Shown here in pieces: positions 27,137 through 35,655 of a DNA stretch of 38,551 nt. How positions within the stretch are numbered: the stretch's first letter is position 1; each line of letters opens with the position of its first letter. The DNA is from Kangiellaceae bacterium. Its GTDB lineage: Bacteria; Pseudomonadota; Gammaproteobacteria; Enterobacterales; Kangiellaceae. Location: assembly GCA_019090895.1 (NCBI GenBank), contig JAHRVB010000219.1, positions 1 through 38,551 on the forward strand. Reading direction: 5' to 3'. The position numbers and the translations under genes are program-made. A model generated the notes under the pieces. That model saw only the letters and a program-made list of their open reading frames with translations, did no database searches and had not been told where the DNA came from.

Positions 27137-28345
27137 TTAAACCGTTCGAGTGGCTATCGCTGGCGAAATATTAGCGGCTCGTTTCGCCGGCGCGTAAGCA
27201 GCAACTTGTCCCAATATCCATAAAATTACCACTCCCGCTGGTATGTAAAATAAATTCAAACGTGGCAACGAATAAGTAATTTCAAGCCAATATGCTAAAC
27301 CAACCGTAAGTACAATCCCGAAACACGCACCGCCGCTAGTAATCAGCCAGTTTTCTAACATGAAGTATCGAATAATGTCTGCTTTAGTCGCTCCCAGCGC
27401 TCGACGGGTACCGATTTGTTTGGTTCTCTGTTTCACATTAAACGATGCTAAGCCAAGAAAAACCAATCCAGTTATAGTGAGCAATAGGACGATGACGCCA
27501 ATTAATATAATACTCATCGCTCTGTCTCTTTGGTAAGAACGCGCTGCGTGCTCTTGCATACTTCTCACTTGCCGAATGACTTTATTAGGACTCAGAGCAG
27601 TGAGCTTTTCTTCGACAGCCAGCATCAGCCTGTCGCGCTCTCCCGGCTCAGTTCTGATAATATAATTATTGGTATTATAAGCAGGCCTACCCGGTTGAAT
27701 AACCACATGTTCTAACTTATCCCAGCCCACCCATGAACCATGCATTTTTTCGATAATGCCAATAATAGTAGAGCCACTCATATCACCCCAGTAAACTTGC
27801 TTGCCTAAAGCATCACCGTCCGGGTAAAGCGCATCTGCCAAAGTTTGAGTTAATAGAATGCCGGGCGGTGTTGGAGGATTAGAGGCTTGAGTTACAAAGT
27901 CGACTTCATTAGCGTTAAAGTTTCTACCAGACGCTAGTTTTAGTCCGAGACTTTCGACACCATTTTCTGAAAATCGAAAGCGAGCCGTTCCTATGGAATC
28001 AATCTTATTGTCCGCAACGGCTCTTAATCCAGTTCCAGACCCAGAACCGCTTAAAGGAATCTGATTAATCACAGTAGCATTAATGACACCTGGCAAAGAT
28101 TTAATCATTCGAATATCCGCATCGATGCTCTGGGTGACGTTAAATCCATTACCGAAACCTCTAACACTCACGGTAAAGATATTATTCACATCAATCCCAG
28201 TCTCTCGTCCTATTTTTTCTGAACGTACGCCAATAATAAAGATCGCATTGATCACAATTGCGAGAGTCACAGCAACTTGTAGAGCAACTAACACAGCGCC
28301 AGCCTTTCGGTTTTTTAGTGCACTAATGATTGGTCCAATATTCAT
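27137..28345 (-). CDS. FtsX/MacB-type ABC transporter permease (second of pair)
   Basis: This 402-residue protein has the MacB/FtsX permease layout: an N-terminal membrane helix (about residues 16-38), a large periplasmic MacB_PCD-like domain, then three C-terminal helices preceded by the coupling segment FNVKQRTKQIGTRRALGATK. Such proteins work with a LolD/MacB-type ATPase as mechanotransmitters or efflux systems for peptides or lipoproteins. It starts 10 bases after the other permease gene with an AGAGGA site, so the two are co-translated. No ATPase gene is adjacent. Substrate unknown. Confidence 0.9.
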   Translation of the reverse strand: MNIGPIISALKNRKAGAVLVALQVAVTLAIVINAIFIIGVRSEKIGRETGIDVNNIFTVSVRGFGNGFNVTQSIDADIRMIKSLPGVINATVINQIPLSGSGSGTGLRAVADNKIDSIGTARFRFSENGVESLGLKLASGRNFNANEVDFVTQASNPPTPPGILLTQTLADALYPDGDALGKQVYWGDMSGSTIIGIIEKMHGSWVGWDKLEHVVIQPGRPAYNTNNYIIRTEPGERDRLMLAVEEKLTALSPNKVIRQVRSMQEHAARSYQRDRAMSIILIGVIVLLLTITGLVFLGLASFNVKQRTKQIGTRRALGATKADIIRYFMLENWLITSGGACFGIVLTVGLAYWLEITYSLPRLNLFYIPAGVVILWILGQVAAYAPAKRAANISPAIATRTV

Positions 28346-28355
28346 AATTATTCCT

Positions 28356-29672
28356 CTATTGAGTCTTCAAGAATCCCGCGGGAGATTCTTGGCACAATTT
28401 CCAAGCCGGATAAAAGCCAGCTAGTACATTCGCACACCAAGCTAATATAATAGTTAACGAGACTAAAAAAATATCGAGCTGCACCAAGTGATCGAAACCC
28501 TGGTTGGCATAAAGTAATCGGACGGCTTGTAAACCTGCTAAAGAAAATAAAATGCCAAGCAAGCCTCCTAAAATACCTGTCATGGAAACTTCGATAAGGT
28601 GCTGACCAAAAATAGCTTTTCGATTTGCCCCCAAGGCACGCCTTAATGCAACTTCACCAGATTTCCCTAAGAAATGAGTTAACAACAATGCAATGGCACT
28701 GAGCATACAAACAAATAAAAATAAAATAGATAGTCCGACTAACACTTTGTTATCTTCTTGCACCACTTCATTATGTGCCATCCATTGAGGCACATTCTGT
28801 AAATGATTATTAACAGATCTCTCAAATCGTCCGAGTTTCTTCTGCTCCATAACATAACTGTCTAAAAAACTAAGGTACTGCTCACGTTTACTTTGTTGGT
28901 CAATCTCAACCCAAAATTGTATCCAAGCGGATTCAGAATTAAGCCAGTCTTTAAATGAATTGATCTCTTCAGCTTTCCAGCCCCAGTCACTACCCGCAGA
29001 ATTTAGTTCTAAGGGTTCAGTTAAGCTAAACGGAATCATCATATCCGCAACCTCATTAAATCCACCATTGATCACATCATAAAATCGAGGTGTTGGATTC
29101 CAATTATCGAGCACTCCGATGACCTTAAAGTCTTTTTCGCCAAGCCGCAGTGTTTTCCCAACGCTATTCTCTCCGCCAAAGAGTCGTTGATTACTTTGTT
29201 TCGAAAGCACCACGACCTTCGCTGCACGCTGCTCTTCATCCTCAGTCCAGCCATTACCAAAAAGAAACGGCACCTCAAACATGGGAAAGAAATCACCAGT
29301 GGTTACTCTTAAAAGTGAAATAAAAGGTTTCTCTTTTTCCGGTTCAACGATTAATGTCGATTCGAACATAGCGACTTGCCGATTCGCTTGTTTGGCTGCG
29401 ATTAGGGCTGTCGCATCGCGATGAGTCAGCTGGTGGGGCGCTCGCTCCGGTCTATCTTGGTCAAAAGGTCTTTCTTTGCCCCAACTATCGAGTTGTACCG
29501 CGAAGAGTTGTTGGCTTTTATCGGGAATAGGGTCGGCAGACATTAAATGATAAACAGTAATAGTCGTCATGCTTACGCCAATACCTAGGGCGATAGCAAT
29601 AATCATTAAACTGCTTAGTAGCGGATTTCGTTTAATACTATGCAGAGAAATCCGAACGTAATATAGAAACAT
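28356..29672 (-). CDS. FtsX/MacB-type ABC transporter permease (first of pair)
   Basis: This 438-residue permease has an N-terminal helix after MFLYYVRISLHSIKRNPLL, a periplasmic domain of about 230 residues (with FGGENSVGKTLRLGEKDFKV, typical of MacB_PCD), and a C-terminal trio of helices with GEVALRRALGANRKAI as the coupling motif. I start it at ATG 29672, preceded by GGGGAA; the frame also opens at a TTG four codons upstream. Together with the following permease it would form a heterodimeric membrane part. The 530 bases upstream contain no ATPase gene, so the ATP-binding partner must be encoded elsewhere. Confidence 0.9.
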   Translation of the reverse strand: MFLYYVRISLHSIKRNPLLSSLMIIAIALGIGVSMTTITVYHLMSADPIPDKSQQLFAVQLDSWGKERPFDQDRPERAPHQLTHRDATALIAAKQANRQVAMFESTLIVEPEKEKPFISLLRVTTGDFFPMFEVPFLFGNGWTEDEEQRAAKVVVLSKQSNQRLFGGENSVGKTLRLGEKDFKVIGVLDNWNPTPRFYDVINGGFNEVADMMIPFSLTEPLELNSAGSDWGWKAEEINSFKDWLNSESAWIQFWVEIDQQSKREQYLSFLDSYVMEQKKLGRFERSVNNHLQNVPQWMAHNEVVQEDNKVLVGLSILFLFVCMLSAIALLLTHFLGKSGEVALRRALGANRKAIFGQHLIEVSMTGILGGLLGILFSLAGLQAVRLLYANQGFDHLVQLDIFLVSLTIILAWCANVLAGFYPAWKLCQESPAGFLKTQ

Positions 29673-30108
29673 AGTTTTCCCCAATATCGTTTAAATACTC
29701 GATTCGTTTCAATACTCATTGTTTGATAGTTTGTTGGCTGCTGTTATTTTAATGAGCTGCTTAATAGCAGTATTAATTTTGGTTTTCTTCGCTCTAACAT
29801 CTTATTGTTATGACGGAACTAGCGGTTAAAAAGTTTGGATGTAATAAACTTCTAATCCTACAATTCAACTATAAGTTAAATCGAAGAGCAGTCCGCCGGT
29901 CTGTTTCCGATTCGATTATTAGTGAATAATTTGCGTAGAACGAGCAACCAGGCGAGTTAGTGGAACGAGCATTAAAAATGAGTTACATCATTTGAAAAAG
30001 CGTGATTTATCGCTTATTGTTAGTAAAATCAAACGGTTATTTCAATAAGAAGATTCAGTTTGTGAAAAACGAATGCTTAAAGTATTGCTTTTATGATGTA
30101 CAATTGAA

Positions 30109-30135
30109 TTGACAGCTACCGGAAAATACTATAAA
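30109..30135 (+). promoter_or_regulatory. Candidate promoter of the DUF547 gene
   Basis: A perfect TTGACA (30109-30114) is followed after 15 bases by TATAAA (30130-30135), or after 17 bases by TAAAAA. It sits about 70 bases before the start codon. The perfect -35 box makes this credible although the spacing is short for the better -10. Confidence 0.45.
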
Positions 30136-30155
30136 AATAACAGTGTACGAAGGGC

Positions 30156-30171
30156 TTCATAGTTCTATGAA
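30156..30171. repeat. 16-bp palindrome after the DUF547 promoter
   Basis: TTCATAG (30156-30162) and CTATGAA (30165-30171) are perfect inverted arms with a 2-base centre, located just after the expected transcription start and 31 bases before the ATG. It may be a repressor site or a small 5' hairpin. Confidence 0.35.
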
Positions 30172-30202
30172 CTGAGCAAAAACAAACCATATCGAGAAAT
30201 CA

Positions 30203-31393
30203 ATGAAAGATTCTGTTACATCTTATATTAGTCAATTAATCGTAGTCACTTCTTGCTTCCTATTCTTTACTATTAACACTTTGTCTGCTCAAGACATGGG
30301 AAAGACACCGGAGCCGTTTATCGGTGAAGACTCAAAATCAACGTTAAAAATTAGTTATCAAGATATTAGCCAAATACTCGACTTATCTGTATTTGATGTC
30401 GGAAAGTCATTTAGACAAAAAGCAAAGAGTGTAAAAGCGAGCATAGGAACTCGCTTGAAATCATCTCGTAATATCTATACTGCATTGGAGGCAAACCGTT
30501 TTTACTTTAGTGTATACAAAGACCAAACATACATGGACCAACTACTAACAATTCAAACTAGCCTTTTGACAGTGCCTGATGAAATAGCATTGAATTTGTT
30601 CAACAAACAAGAACAACTCGCTTATTGGCTCAATCTGTACAATGTTACATTATTAATAGAAGTGATTAAGATTTCTCCGAGAAGTTCCCTCGGTAGTTTC
30701 CTTTACGGCGAAAGCGCAATTTTGGATAAGAAACTGCTGAACGTAGCTGGAATCCAACTCAGCCTAAATGATATTCAGTATAATATTGTATACCCCAAAT
30801 TCCCTAAAACGCTATCAGTGATGTATGGATTTTACCAAGGGATAATTGGGGGACCTAATATTAGGACTAGCGCATACACCGGTGCATTGGTTTATCAACA
30901 ACTAGATGAGAATGCCGAAGAATTCATAAACTCTAACCGCGGTACGTTCAAGGGAAGTTCCGATTATATGAGAGTTTCCAGTTTATACCAAAGAAATCAT
31001 ATGTTGTTTCCAAACTACAATATCGATCTAAAAAAGCACCTTATGGACTTTACAGTTGGAGAATATGAAGATTACCTTAAGAACGCAAAATATTTTAAAG
31101 CCAATATAAAAGACATGCATCTTGCTAATATGCGTGCAGGTACACGGGATTATGGTGGCTCAAGTGCAACCAATTCTGCGGCTCTGCTTGACTCGGCAGA
31201 GCGTACAGGATCAAAAGACCCGTCTATAGCAGGCGTTGCTGCAGTAAATCCTGGTCAAATTGCAGAGTCGATGTCTGCCCAAACTGTCAACTATGGAAAC
31301 TACTCTCCGGATATGATTAGGATGCTTGCCAAACTTAAAACAAATAGTCGCATAAGAGAAGGGACTGTGAGTGTTAAGCGAGACAATAAATAA
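30203..31393 (+). CDS. DUF547 domain protein, secreted
   Basis: The 396-residue protein has a signal peptide (hydrophobic residues about 10-28, ending LSAQD) and the DUF547 signature EQLAYWLNLYNVTLLIEVI near residue 135, followed by the KLLNVAGIQLSLNDIQYNIV element that is also typical. DUF547 proteins are exported and of unknown function; some are thought to be related to cysteine-protease folds. In many DUF547 proteins the active-site-like Cys follows, but I do not see a clear one here. The C-terminal 90 residues are Ser/Asn/Ala-rich and probably flexible. It stands alone, convergent with the MarR-GNAT gene. Confidence 0.85.
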   Translation: MKDSVTSYISQLIVVTSCFLFFTINTLSAQDMGKTPEPFIGEDSKSTLKISYQDISQILDLSVFDVGKSFRQKAKSVKASIGTRLKSSRNIYTALEANRFYFSVYKDQTYMDQLLTIQTSLLTVPDEIALNLFNKQEQLAYWLNLYNVTLLIEVIKISPRSSLGSFLYGESAILDKKLLNVAGIQLSLNDIQYNIVYPKFPKTLSVMYGFYQGIIGGPNIRTSAYTGALVYQQLDENAEEFINSNRGTFKGSSDYMRVSSLYQRNHMLFPNYNIDLKKHLMDFTVGEYEDYLKNAKYFKANIKDMHLANMRAGTRDYGGSSATNSAALLDSAERTGSKDPSIAGVAAVNPGQIAESMSAQTVNYGNYSPDMIRMLAKLKTNSRIREGTVSVKRDNK

Positions 31394-31403
31394 AATCCTA
31401 AAT

Positions 31404-31462
31404 GCTCTCGCGTGATGCTACAGCGGGTATAGTTATGGTCAAATCTCGAATAACGCGAGAGC
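31404..31462. terminator. Long-looped 10-bp inverted repeat, probable bidirectional terminator
   Basis: GCTCTCGCGT (31404-31413) and ACGCGAGAGC (31453-31462) are perfect inverted copies with a 39-base loop, followed by TAATTTTT in the plus direction. The right arm reaches the last base of the MarR-GNAT stop codon. The GC-rich stem in AT-rich surroundings supports a terminator for the convergent pair, though the long loop is unusual. Confidence 0.5.
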
Positions 31463-32436
31463 TAATTTTTACAATATCTCATGGCAACATCACAACGTTG
31501 ATACTTGCTACCGTAATTTTCCATGGTTGATTGGTCGTGTCGGAAGCCTGCTTTCAAGTACAAATGAATCGCCGCTTGGCATTTTTTATTGGTGAGTAAA
31601 TAGAGGTTTTCAATTTTCAATCGGCTCGCTTCCTCAATGACATGTCCTAATAAAGCTTCACCAATTTTTTCGCCGCGCGACTTTGCTAACACTCCCATTT
31701 TGGTTAATTCATAACTCGAATCATCTTTCTTTAATAGCGCACAGGTTCCTACAACTCCAAGAGTACGATGCTTGGCAAAATAAATCTTTCCGCCCTGTTC
31801 TATAACAACTCTGCCGGGATCATTAAGGATCTCTTCATCACTCGCCTCCATAACAAACATGTCTTCAATCCACTCCGCATTAATTGACTTAAAATGAGGC
31901 GCTAGTTCAGCGCTATACGCTAGAAATTCCACATCAGGATTGGCCACATGATATGAAAGCTGCTCCTTGGTTCTTTGAGCCAATGACTTATTGGCAAGTG
32001 CTTTCTCAAAGTTTTGAACGGTCTCGTAAAATGCCGTGCCAGATTCATCACACAAGCTCTTTGCTGCCTCGTCAACAGCATTCCACATGCGTTGCATATT
32101 GGCGATAGCCAATTTGCCCTGTTCCGTCAATACAATCAATTTTCGTCTAGAATCCTGCGGCGATGGAGTACTGGTGACCAGTCCTACTCCCACTAATTCT
32201 TTAATAAACTGGCTAATCGCAGGCTGTGTTAATCCTAGCTTCTCCGCGGCTTCAACAATGCTGACCTGCTTATGCTTCCAAAGCAGCGCTAGCAAAGGAA
32301 ACCACTTGGGTTGTATATCATGGCCGCAGTTTTTATAAACTTGAGCTGCATCGGCGAGTAATCGGTCACTTAACCGTTTTAAACGACTACCCAGGGCTAA
32401 CTCGCCCAATTCGTCTAAAAAATCCACATTCTTCAT
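31462..32436 (-). CDS. MarR-GNAT fusion: helix-turn-helix regulator with acetyltransferase domain
   Basis: The 324-residue protein joins an N-terminal MarR-type winged helix (about residues 30-140; HTH segment SIVEAAEKLGLTQPAISQFI, wing STPSPQDSRRKLI) to a C-terminal GNAT acetyltransferase (about 165-324; VVGTCALLKKDD, then KMGVLAKSRGEKIGEALLGH with the acetyl-CoA-binding pattern, and AIHLYLKAGFRH). Such fusions are known in proteobacteria, but substrates are rarely defined. A GGAG lies 10 bases before the ATG. Two inverted repeats lie upstream and could be autoregulatory sites. Confidence 0.92.
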   Translation of the reverse strand: MKNVDFLDELGELALGSRLKRLSDRLLADAAQVYKNCGHDIQPKWFPLLALLWKHKQVSIVEAAEKLGLTQPAISQFIKELVGVGLVTSTPSPQDSRRKLIVLTEQGKLAIANMQRMWNAVDEAAKSLCDESGTAFYETVQNFEKALANKSLAQRTKEQLSYHVANPDVEFLAYSAELAPHFKSINAEWIEDMFVMEASDEEILNDPGRVVIEQGGKIYFAKHRTLGVVGTCALLKKDDSSYELTKMGVLAKSRGEKIGEALLGHVIEEASRLKIENLYLLTNKKCQAAIHLYLKAGFRHDQSTMENYGSKYQRCDVAMRYCKN

Positions 32437-32471
32437 AATAGTCTCGCTCCAATGGGGCTAGTTGCTAAAAA

Positions 32472-32524
32472 TTGTCTTCGGATGGTCGCTTAATGCCAGT
32501 CTTATTGGAATAATCTGAAGACAA
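32472..32524. repeat. 12-base-arm inverted repeat in the MarR-GNAT leader
   Basis: TTGTCTTCGGAT (32472-32483) and ATCTGAAGACAA (32513-32524) are inverted copies with a single mismatch, which in RNA is a G-U pair, and a 29-base loop. It lies 35 bases upstream of the MarR-GNAT start and would be in its 5' leader. It could be an RNA stem or a split operator. Confidence 0.4.
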
Positions 32525-32531
32525 CAGTAAC

Positions 32532-32547
32532 TTAGTATAAGTACTAA
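32532..32547. promoter_or_regulatory. Candidate MarR-type operator
   Basis: TTAGTA-TAAG-TACTAA is a perfect 16-bp palindrome with a 4-base centre, the size of many MarR dimer sites, located 95 bases upstream of the MarR-GNAT start codon. An AT-rich partial copy (GCTAATATTT) follows. Autoregulation is inferred from position only. Confidence 0.4.
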
Positions 32548-32711
32548 TATAAATGCTAATATTTAAAAATCAAGACTTTTTTGATGATTAGTCTTAAAAG
32601 GTATTAAAAAGAGAGGTTGAGGTGTCTAGGAATTGGGCTCTGATTTTGAATTATATTTTTATTGATTGTAGGGAGCGTCTATTTTAAACAGTATTTGTCT
32701 ATCAGTTGGTA

Positions 32712-32866
32712 CGGAGTCTGAATTAACCAGTGCTGTTGGGTTTGGCAACCCAACCTACAAATTATAATTTAACGACCTAATTATTCCTAGATTAAATTTG
32801 CAAGCGTGACTTAATGCACATGGTAAAAATAGCTTGGTAGGTTGGGTTAGTTTTATCAACCCAACA
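32712..32866. repeat. REPIN-like pair of inverted REP hairpins
   Basis: The left hairpin is GTTGGGTT-TGGC-AACCCAAC (32735-32754) followed by CTAC. The right one (32841-32865) is in the opposite orientation: GTAG before GTTGGGTT, a 9-base loop, then AACCCAAC. Opposed copies about 85 bases apart have the layout of a REP doublet. The GTAGGTTGGGTT core is a motif I know from small dispersed intergenic repeats in several bacterial groups. Such elements are moved by a RAYT transposase encoded elsewhere; none is in the window. Confidence 0.65.
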
Positions 32867-32973
32867 ACGATCTCCATACTGTAGTAGTAATCCAAACATT
32901 TAGTCTCAGATTCTAAATCAAACTTATTTCATCTCTAACAGTTATTGTCATTCTACCTGTCTAGATATTAGTT

Positions 32974-33020
32974 CGGAGTCTGAATTAACCGGTGCTGTTG
33001 GGTTTGGCAACTCAACCTAC
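32974..33020 (+). repeat. Second copy of the 47-base REP-containing unit
   Basis: This unit matches 32712-32758 at 45 of 47 bases, beginning CGGAGTCTGAATTAACC and ending CAACCTAC. One of the two differences falls in the hairpin (AACTCAAC for AACCCAAC), so its stem is weakened. Weaker similarity extends about 35 bases upstream in both copies, from the shared AACAGT. The two units are in the same direction, 262 bases apart. Confidence 0.75.
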
Positions 33021-33170
33021 GTTGCTGCAAAAATATTTTATTTTTATAATTCAACAACTAATGCGAACAACAAGAATAACGAGTTGTCTTTTGTAGGGCA
33101 ATGCCGGTTTGATTTAATCCGTTGCAAGATGTCATAATGATTGAATAACACAAATAATAATTGGATAACC

Positions 33171-35504
33171 ATGACTTCTGTAAAGTTCTCTGTTAAACCA
33201 CTTTTGTTCAGCTTGTTGATGCTGGTGGTTATCGCTTCATTGTTTCGCTCCCAAATTCAGCCGATTGCTCCAAAAGACAAGACAACCCCCGCTATCGAAT
33301 TTTCTGCTGCTCGTGCGTTTGATCAACTCGAGTATCTAACGTCCGAGCAAGTCCCGCATTCAGTCGATACGCAAGCCAACCGGCTTGTCGAACAGAGACT
33401 CATTGAAGTGCTTCGAGCTATGGATTATCAGGAAGAAATTCAAGATGAGCATTATTGTGAAGCATCCGACTATGGAAGACTAAAGTGTACTCGCATTAGA
33501 AACATCATCGTCAAGAAGGAAGGTACTGATAAAGGTAAAAATGCCATTCTGTTATCGGCTCATTACGATTCAGTTCCTGCAGGCCCGGGTGGAAGTGATG
33601 CAGGTGCAGCTGTTGGTACATTATTAGAAACCGCGCGTTTATTAAAACAATTAGGGACAACAAAAAACGATGTCATTTTTCTGTTTAATGAAGGAGAAGA
33701 ATTCGGACTTATTGGGGCTAAAGTATTTATGGAACGACACCCGTCGGCTAAAACACTCAAACTTGCGATCAATGTTGAAGCTCGGGGTACAACCGGTCAA
33801 AGCGTCATGTTTGAGACTGGCGAAGACAGTGGATGGTTGGTTGAGCGGTATTTTGATTCTACCCCGTCGCCCTTGAGTAGTTCGCTGTTCTATGAAGTCT
33901 ATAAATTTTTGCCCAACGATACTGATTTAACAATTTTTAAGGATCATGGATTACAAGGACTTAATTTCGCGCATGCTGAATTAGAACCCCACTATCACAC
34001 GCCATTGGATAATTTGGAAAACTTGAATCTTGGAAGCCTACAACATCATGGTGATAACGTCTGGGGAGTTTTGAAGTCTATTGTCAACGAAGACTTGTCT
34101 ACTACATCCAATGGCAATTTGGTTTACACTGATATTTTGGGCTTCTTTAAAGTTCACTGGCAAGAGCCTTCATCCATAAACATTGCACTGACGTTGCTGT
34201 TAGTTCTTTGTGGGTTAATAACAACCTTTCTATCCAGAGAAAAATTAAGCATAGGAAAAGTTCTTATTGCCACGCTCGTTATGCTCTCTACAGTGGCGAT
34301 AGCAGTATTAATTGCGTGGCTAGTGCAATTCGCCACTCAAAGTTTATCCACCACAACAACCCCCTGGCGAGCAAACCAGCTACCGATGATGTTGACACTC
34401 TGGTTATTTGTTATTTCGATTTGTTTGTTATTTGTAAAGAGCGTCTTTAAATCATTCGAGTCTTTGGAAATATTGGTAGGGCAATTGCTGTTTTTCGTAC
34501 TGCTGTCGATTGTGAGCAGTCTATATATGGCTGGCATCAGTTTTCTCTTTGTTATTCCTAGCTTTGTTGGTTGTTTACTCCTTTTGATCTCGTTATTTAT
34601 TCATCCGATGATCCAATCCAGAAATTGGATGGCCTACATTGCGTGTGGGCAAAGCGTGATAGTCATAATTGTCTTTTTACCAATCATTAAAGTGTTGGAA
34701 ATTATGGTTAGTTATCCGATGTCGATGGCAATGGGTCTTTTCCTAGGGTTTGTAGTGGTTGGCCTATCGCCGCTGGTTACCTTTTATCCTGAAAACTATC
34801 GAACATTTAATCGTTTGTTTGCCGGCGGTAGTGTCGTTGCCACTCTGTTTCTGATAATGACCATTCAACAACCCGCCTTTACTGAAAGCATGCCACAAGG
34901 TTTGAATATTCTTTACGTTCAAAATGGCCAGAAAGCAGAAGTATTGACCGGTTCGAGTCGTCAATATCCACCGCAAGAACTAATAGAAGCTTTTGATAGT
35001 TCTGAGCTTAATGAAAGCCTTCCGTGGGGGAAATGGCAAATGCATACAGGGCAGATTGAACATCAAAGCATTAAGCCATTAACCTTTGCGATTGTTGGTA
35101 GCAATACAACTCAGTCTAACGAGACACATTCCAACATAGCCAGTAACGAGCAAGTTGTCGCTCTCAAAATTGAAGATACCGCTGAAGACCTAATGGAGGC
35201 TAGATTATATATACCATTAGAATCAGGGATCACGTCAATGAGCATTGGAGAAGATAGTTTTAATATCATCGGCGATAAGGATTTTAGGAATGGTTTTTAC
35301 GAGTATTATTGTCGAGGTATAAGCTGTGCAAAACAGACAATTACCTTTAAAGTGAATACATCCTCTAAAAGAAAAATTTTGGTTGTTAAAGTGATCTCAG
35401 GTTTACCCGATGGGTTAACAGATAGAGCAAAGAATAGAGGGTTGAATGCTGTTCCTCGGCAAGCAGGCGATCAAACGTTTGTTATTTCTGAAATCGAAAT
35501 TTGA
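33171..35504 (+). CDS. M28 family membrane zinc aminopeptidase
   Basis: The 777-residue protein has an N-terminal membrane helix (about residues 8-25), an M28 peptidase domain, then a multi-helix membrane region (about 325-610) and a C-terminal soluble domain. Zinc and catalytic residues are visible: His131 in AHYDSV, Asp143 in GGSDAGAA, Glu176/Glu177 in NEGEEFGL, Glu203 in NVEARG and His276 in HYHTPLDN. The layout resembles eukaryotic vacuolar/ER M28 proteins (Pff1, ERMP1) and their bacterial relatives. I use ATG 33171; an in-frame TTG lies ten codons upstream. The peptidase domain should face the periplasm. Substrate unknown. Confidence 0.9.
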   Translation: MTSVKFSVKPLLFSLLMLVVIASLFRSQIQPIAPKDKTTPAIEFSAARAFDQLEYLTSEQVPHSVDTQANRLVEQRLIEVLRAMDYQEEIQDEHYCEASDYGRLKCTRIRNIIVKKEGTDKGKNAILLSAHYDSVPAGPGGSDAGAAVGTLLETARLLKQLGTTKNDVIFLFNEGEEFGLIGAKVFMERHPSAKTLKLAINVEARGTTGQSVMFETGEDSGWLVERYFDSTPSPLSSSLFYEVYKFLPNDTDLTIFKDHGLQGLNFAHAELEPHYHTPLDNLENLNLGSLQHHGDNVWGVLKSIVNEDLSTTSNGNLVYTDILGFFKVHWQEPSSINIALTLLLVLCGLITTFLSREKLSIGKVLIATLVMLSTVAIAVLIAWLVQFATQSLSTTTTPWRANQLPMMLTLWLFVISICLLFVKSVFKSFESLEILVGQLLFFVLLSIVSSLYMAGISFLFVIPSFVGCLLLLISLFIHPMIQSRNWMAYIACGQSVIVIIVFLPIIKVLEIMVSYPMSMAMGLFLGFVVVGLSPLVTFYPENYRTFNRLFAGGSVVATLFLIMTIQQPAFTESMPQGLNILYVQNGQKAEVLTGSSRQYPPQELIEAFDSSELNESLPWGKWQMHTGQIEHQSIKPLTFAIVGSNTTQSNETHSNIASNEQVVALKIEDTAEDLMEARLYIPLESGITSMSIGEDSFNIIGDKDFRNGFYEYYCRGISCAKQTITFKVNTSSKRKILVVKVISGLPDGLTDRAKNRGLNAVPRQAGDQTFVISEIEI

Positions 35505-35655
35505 TTTCCTTTCTATATTTGATCGATTTCTATTGGTGAAAAATACAGGTGAGGTTCGAACAAGAATCCACTTTTTTAGCAGGCAACTGACCATTAGGTT
35601 GGCTGTGCCAATTCAAGAATATCGGCACTATCTATACGGTTTATAGATAGCTCTT

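Larger units (their letters stand above)
29673..30202. other. Gene-free region between divergent permease and DUF547 genes
   Basis: No credible gene is visible in these 530 bases. They contain a candidate promoter for the DUF547 gene and a 16-base inverted repeat (both listed separately). The remainder is AT-rich and shows no recognised RNA or mobile element. Confidence 0.6.
32437..33170. other. 734-base gene-free region with palindromes and REP-like hairpins
   Basis: No credible gene is visible. The left part holds palindromes near the MarR-GNAT start (32472-32547), and the right part holds three copies of a GTTGGGTT/AACCCAAC hairpin (listed separately), two of them within a duplicated 47-base unit. 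The DNA between is AT-rich. The far right is the leader of the M28 peptidase gene. Confidence 0.7.
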
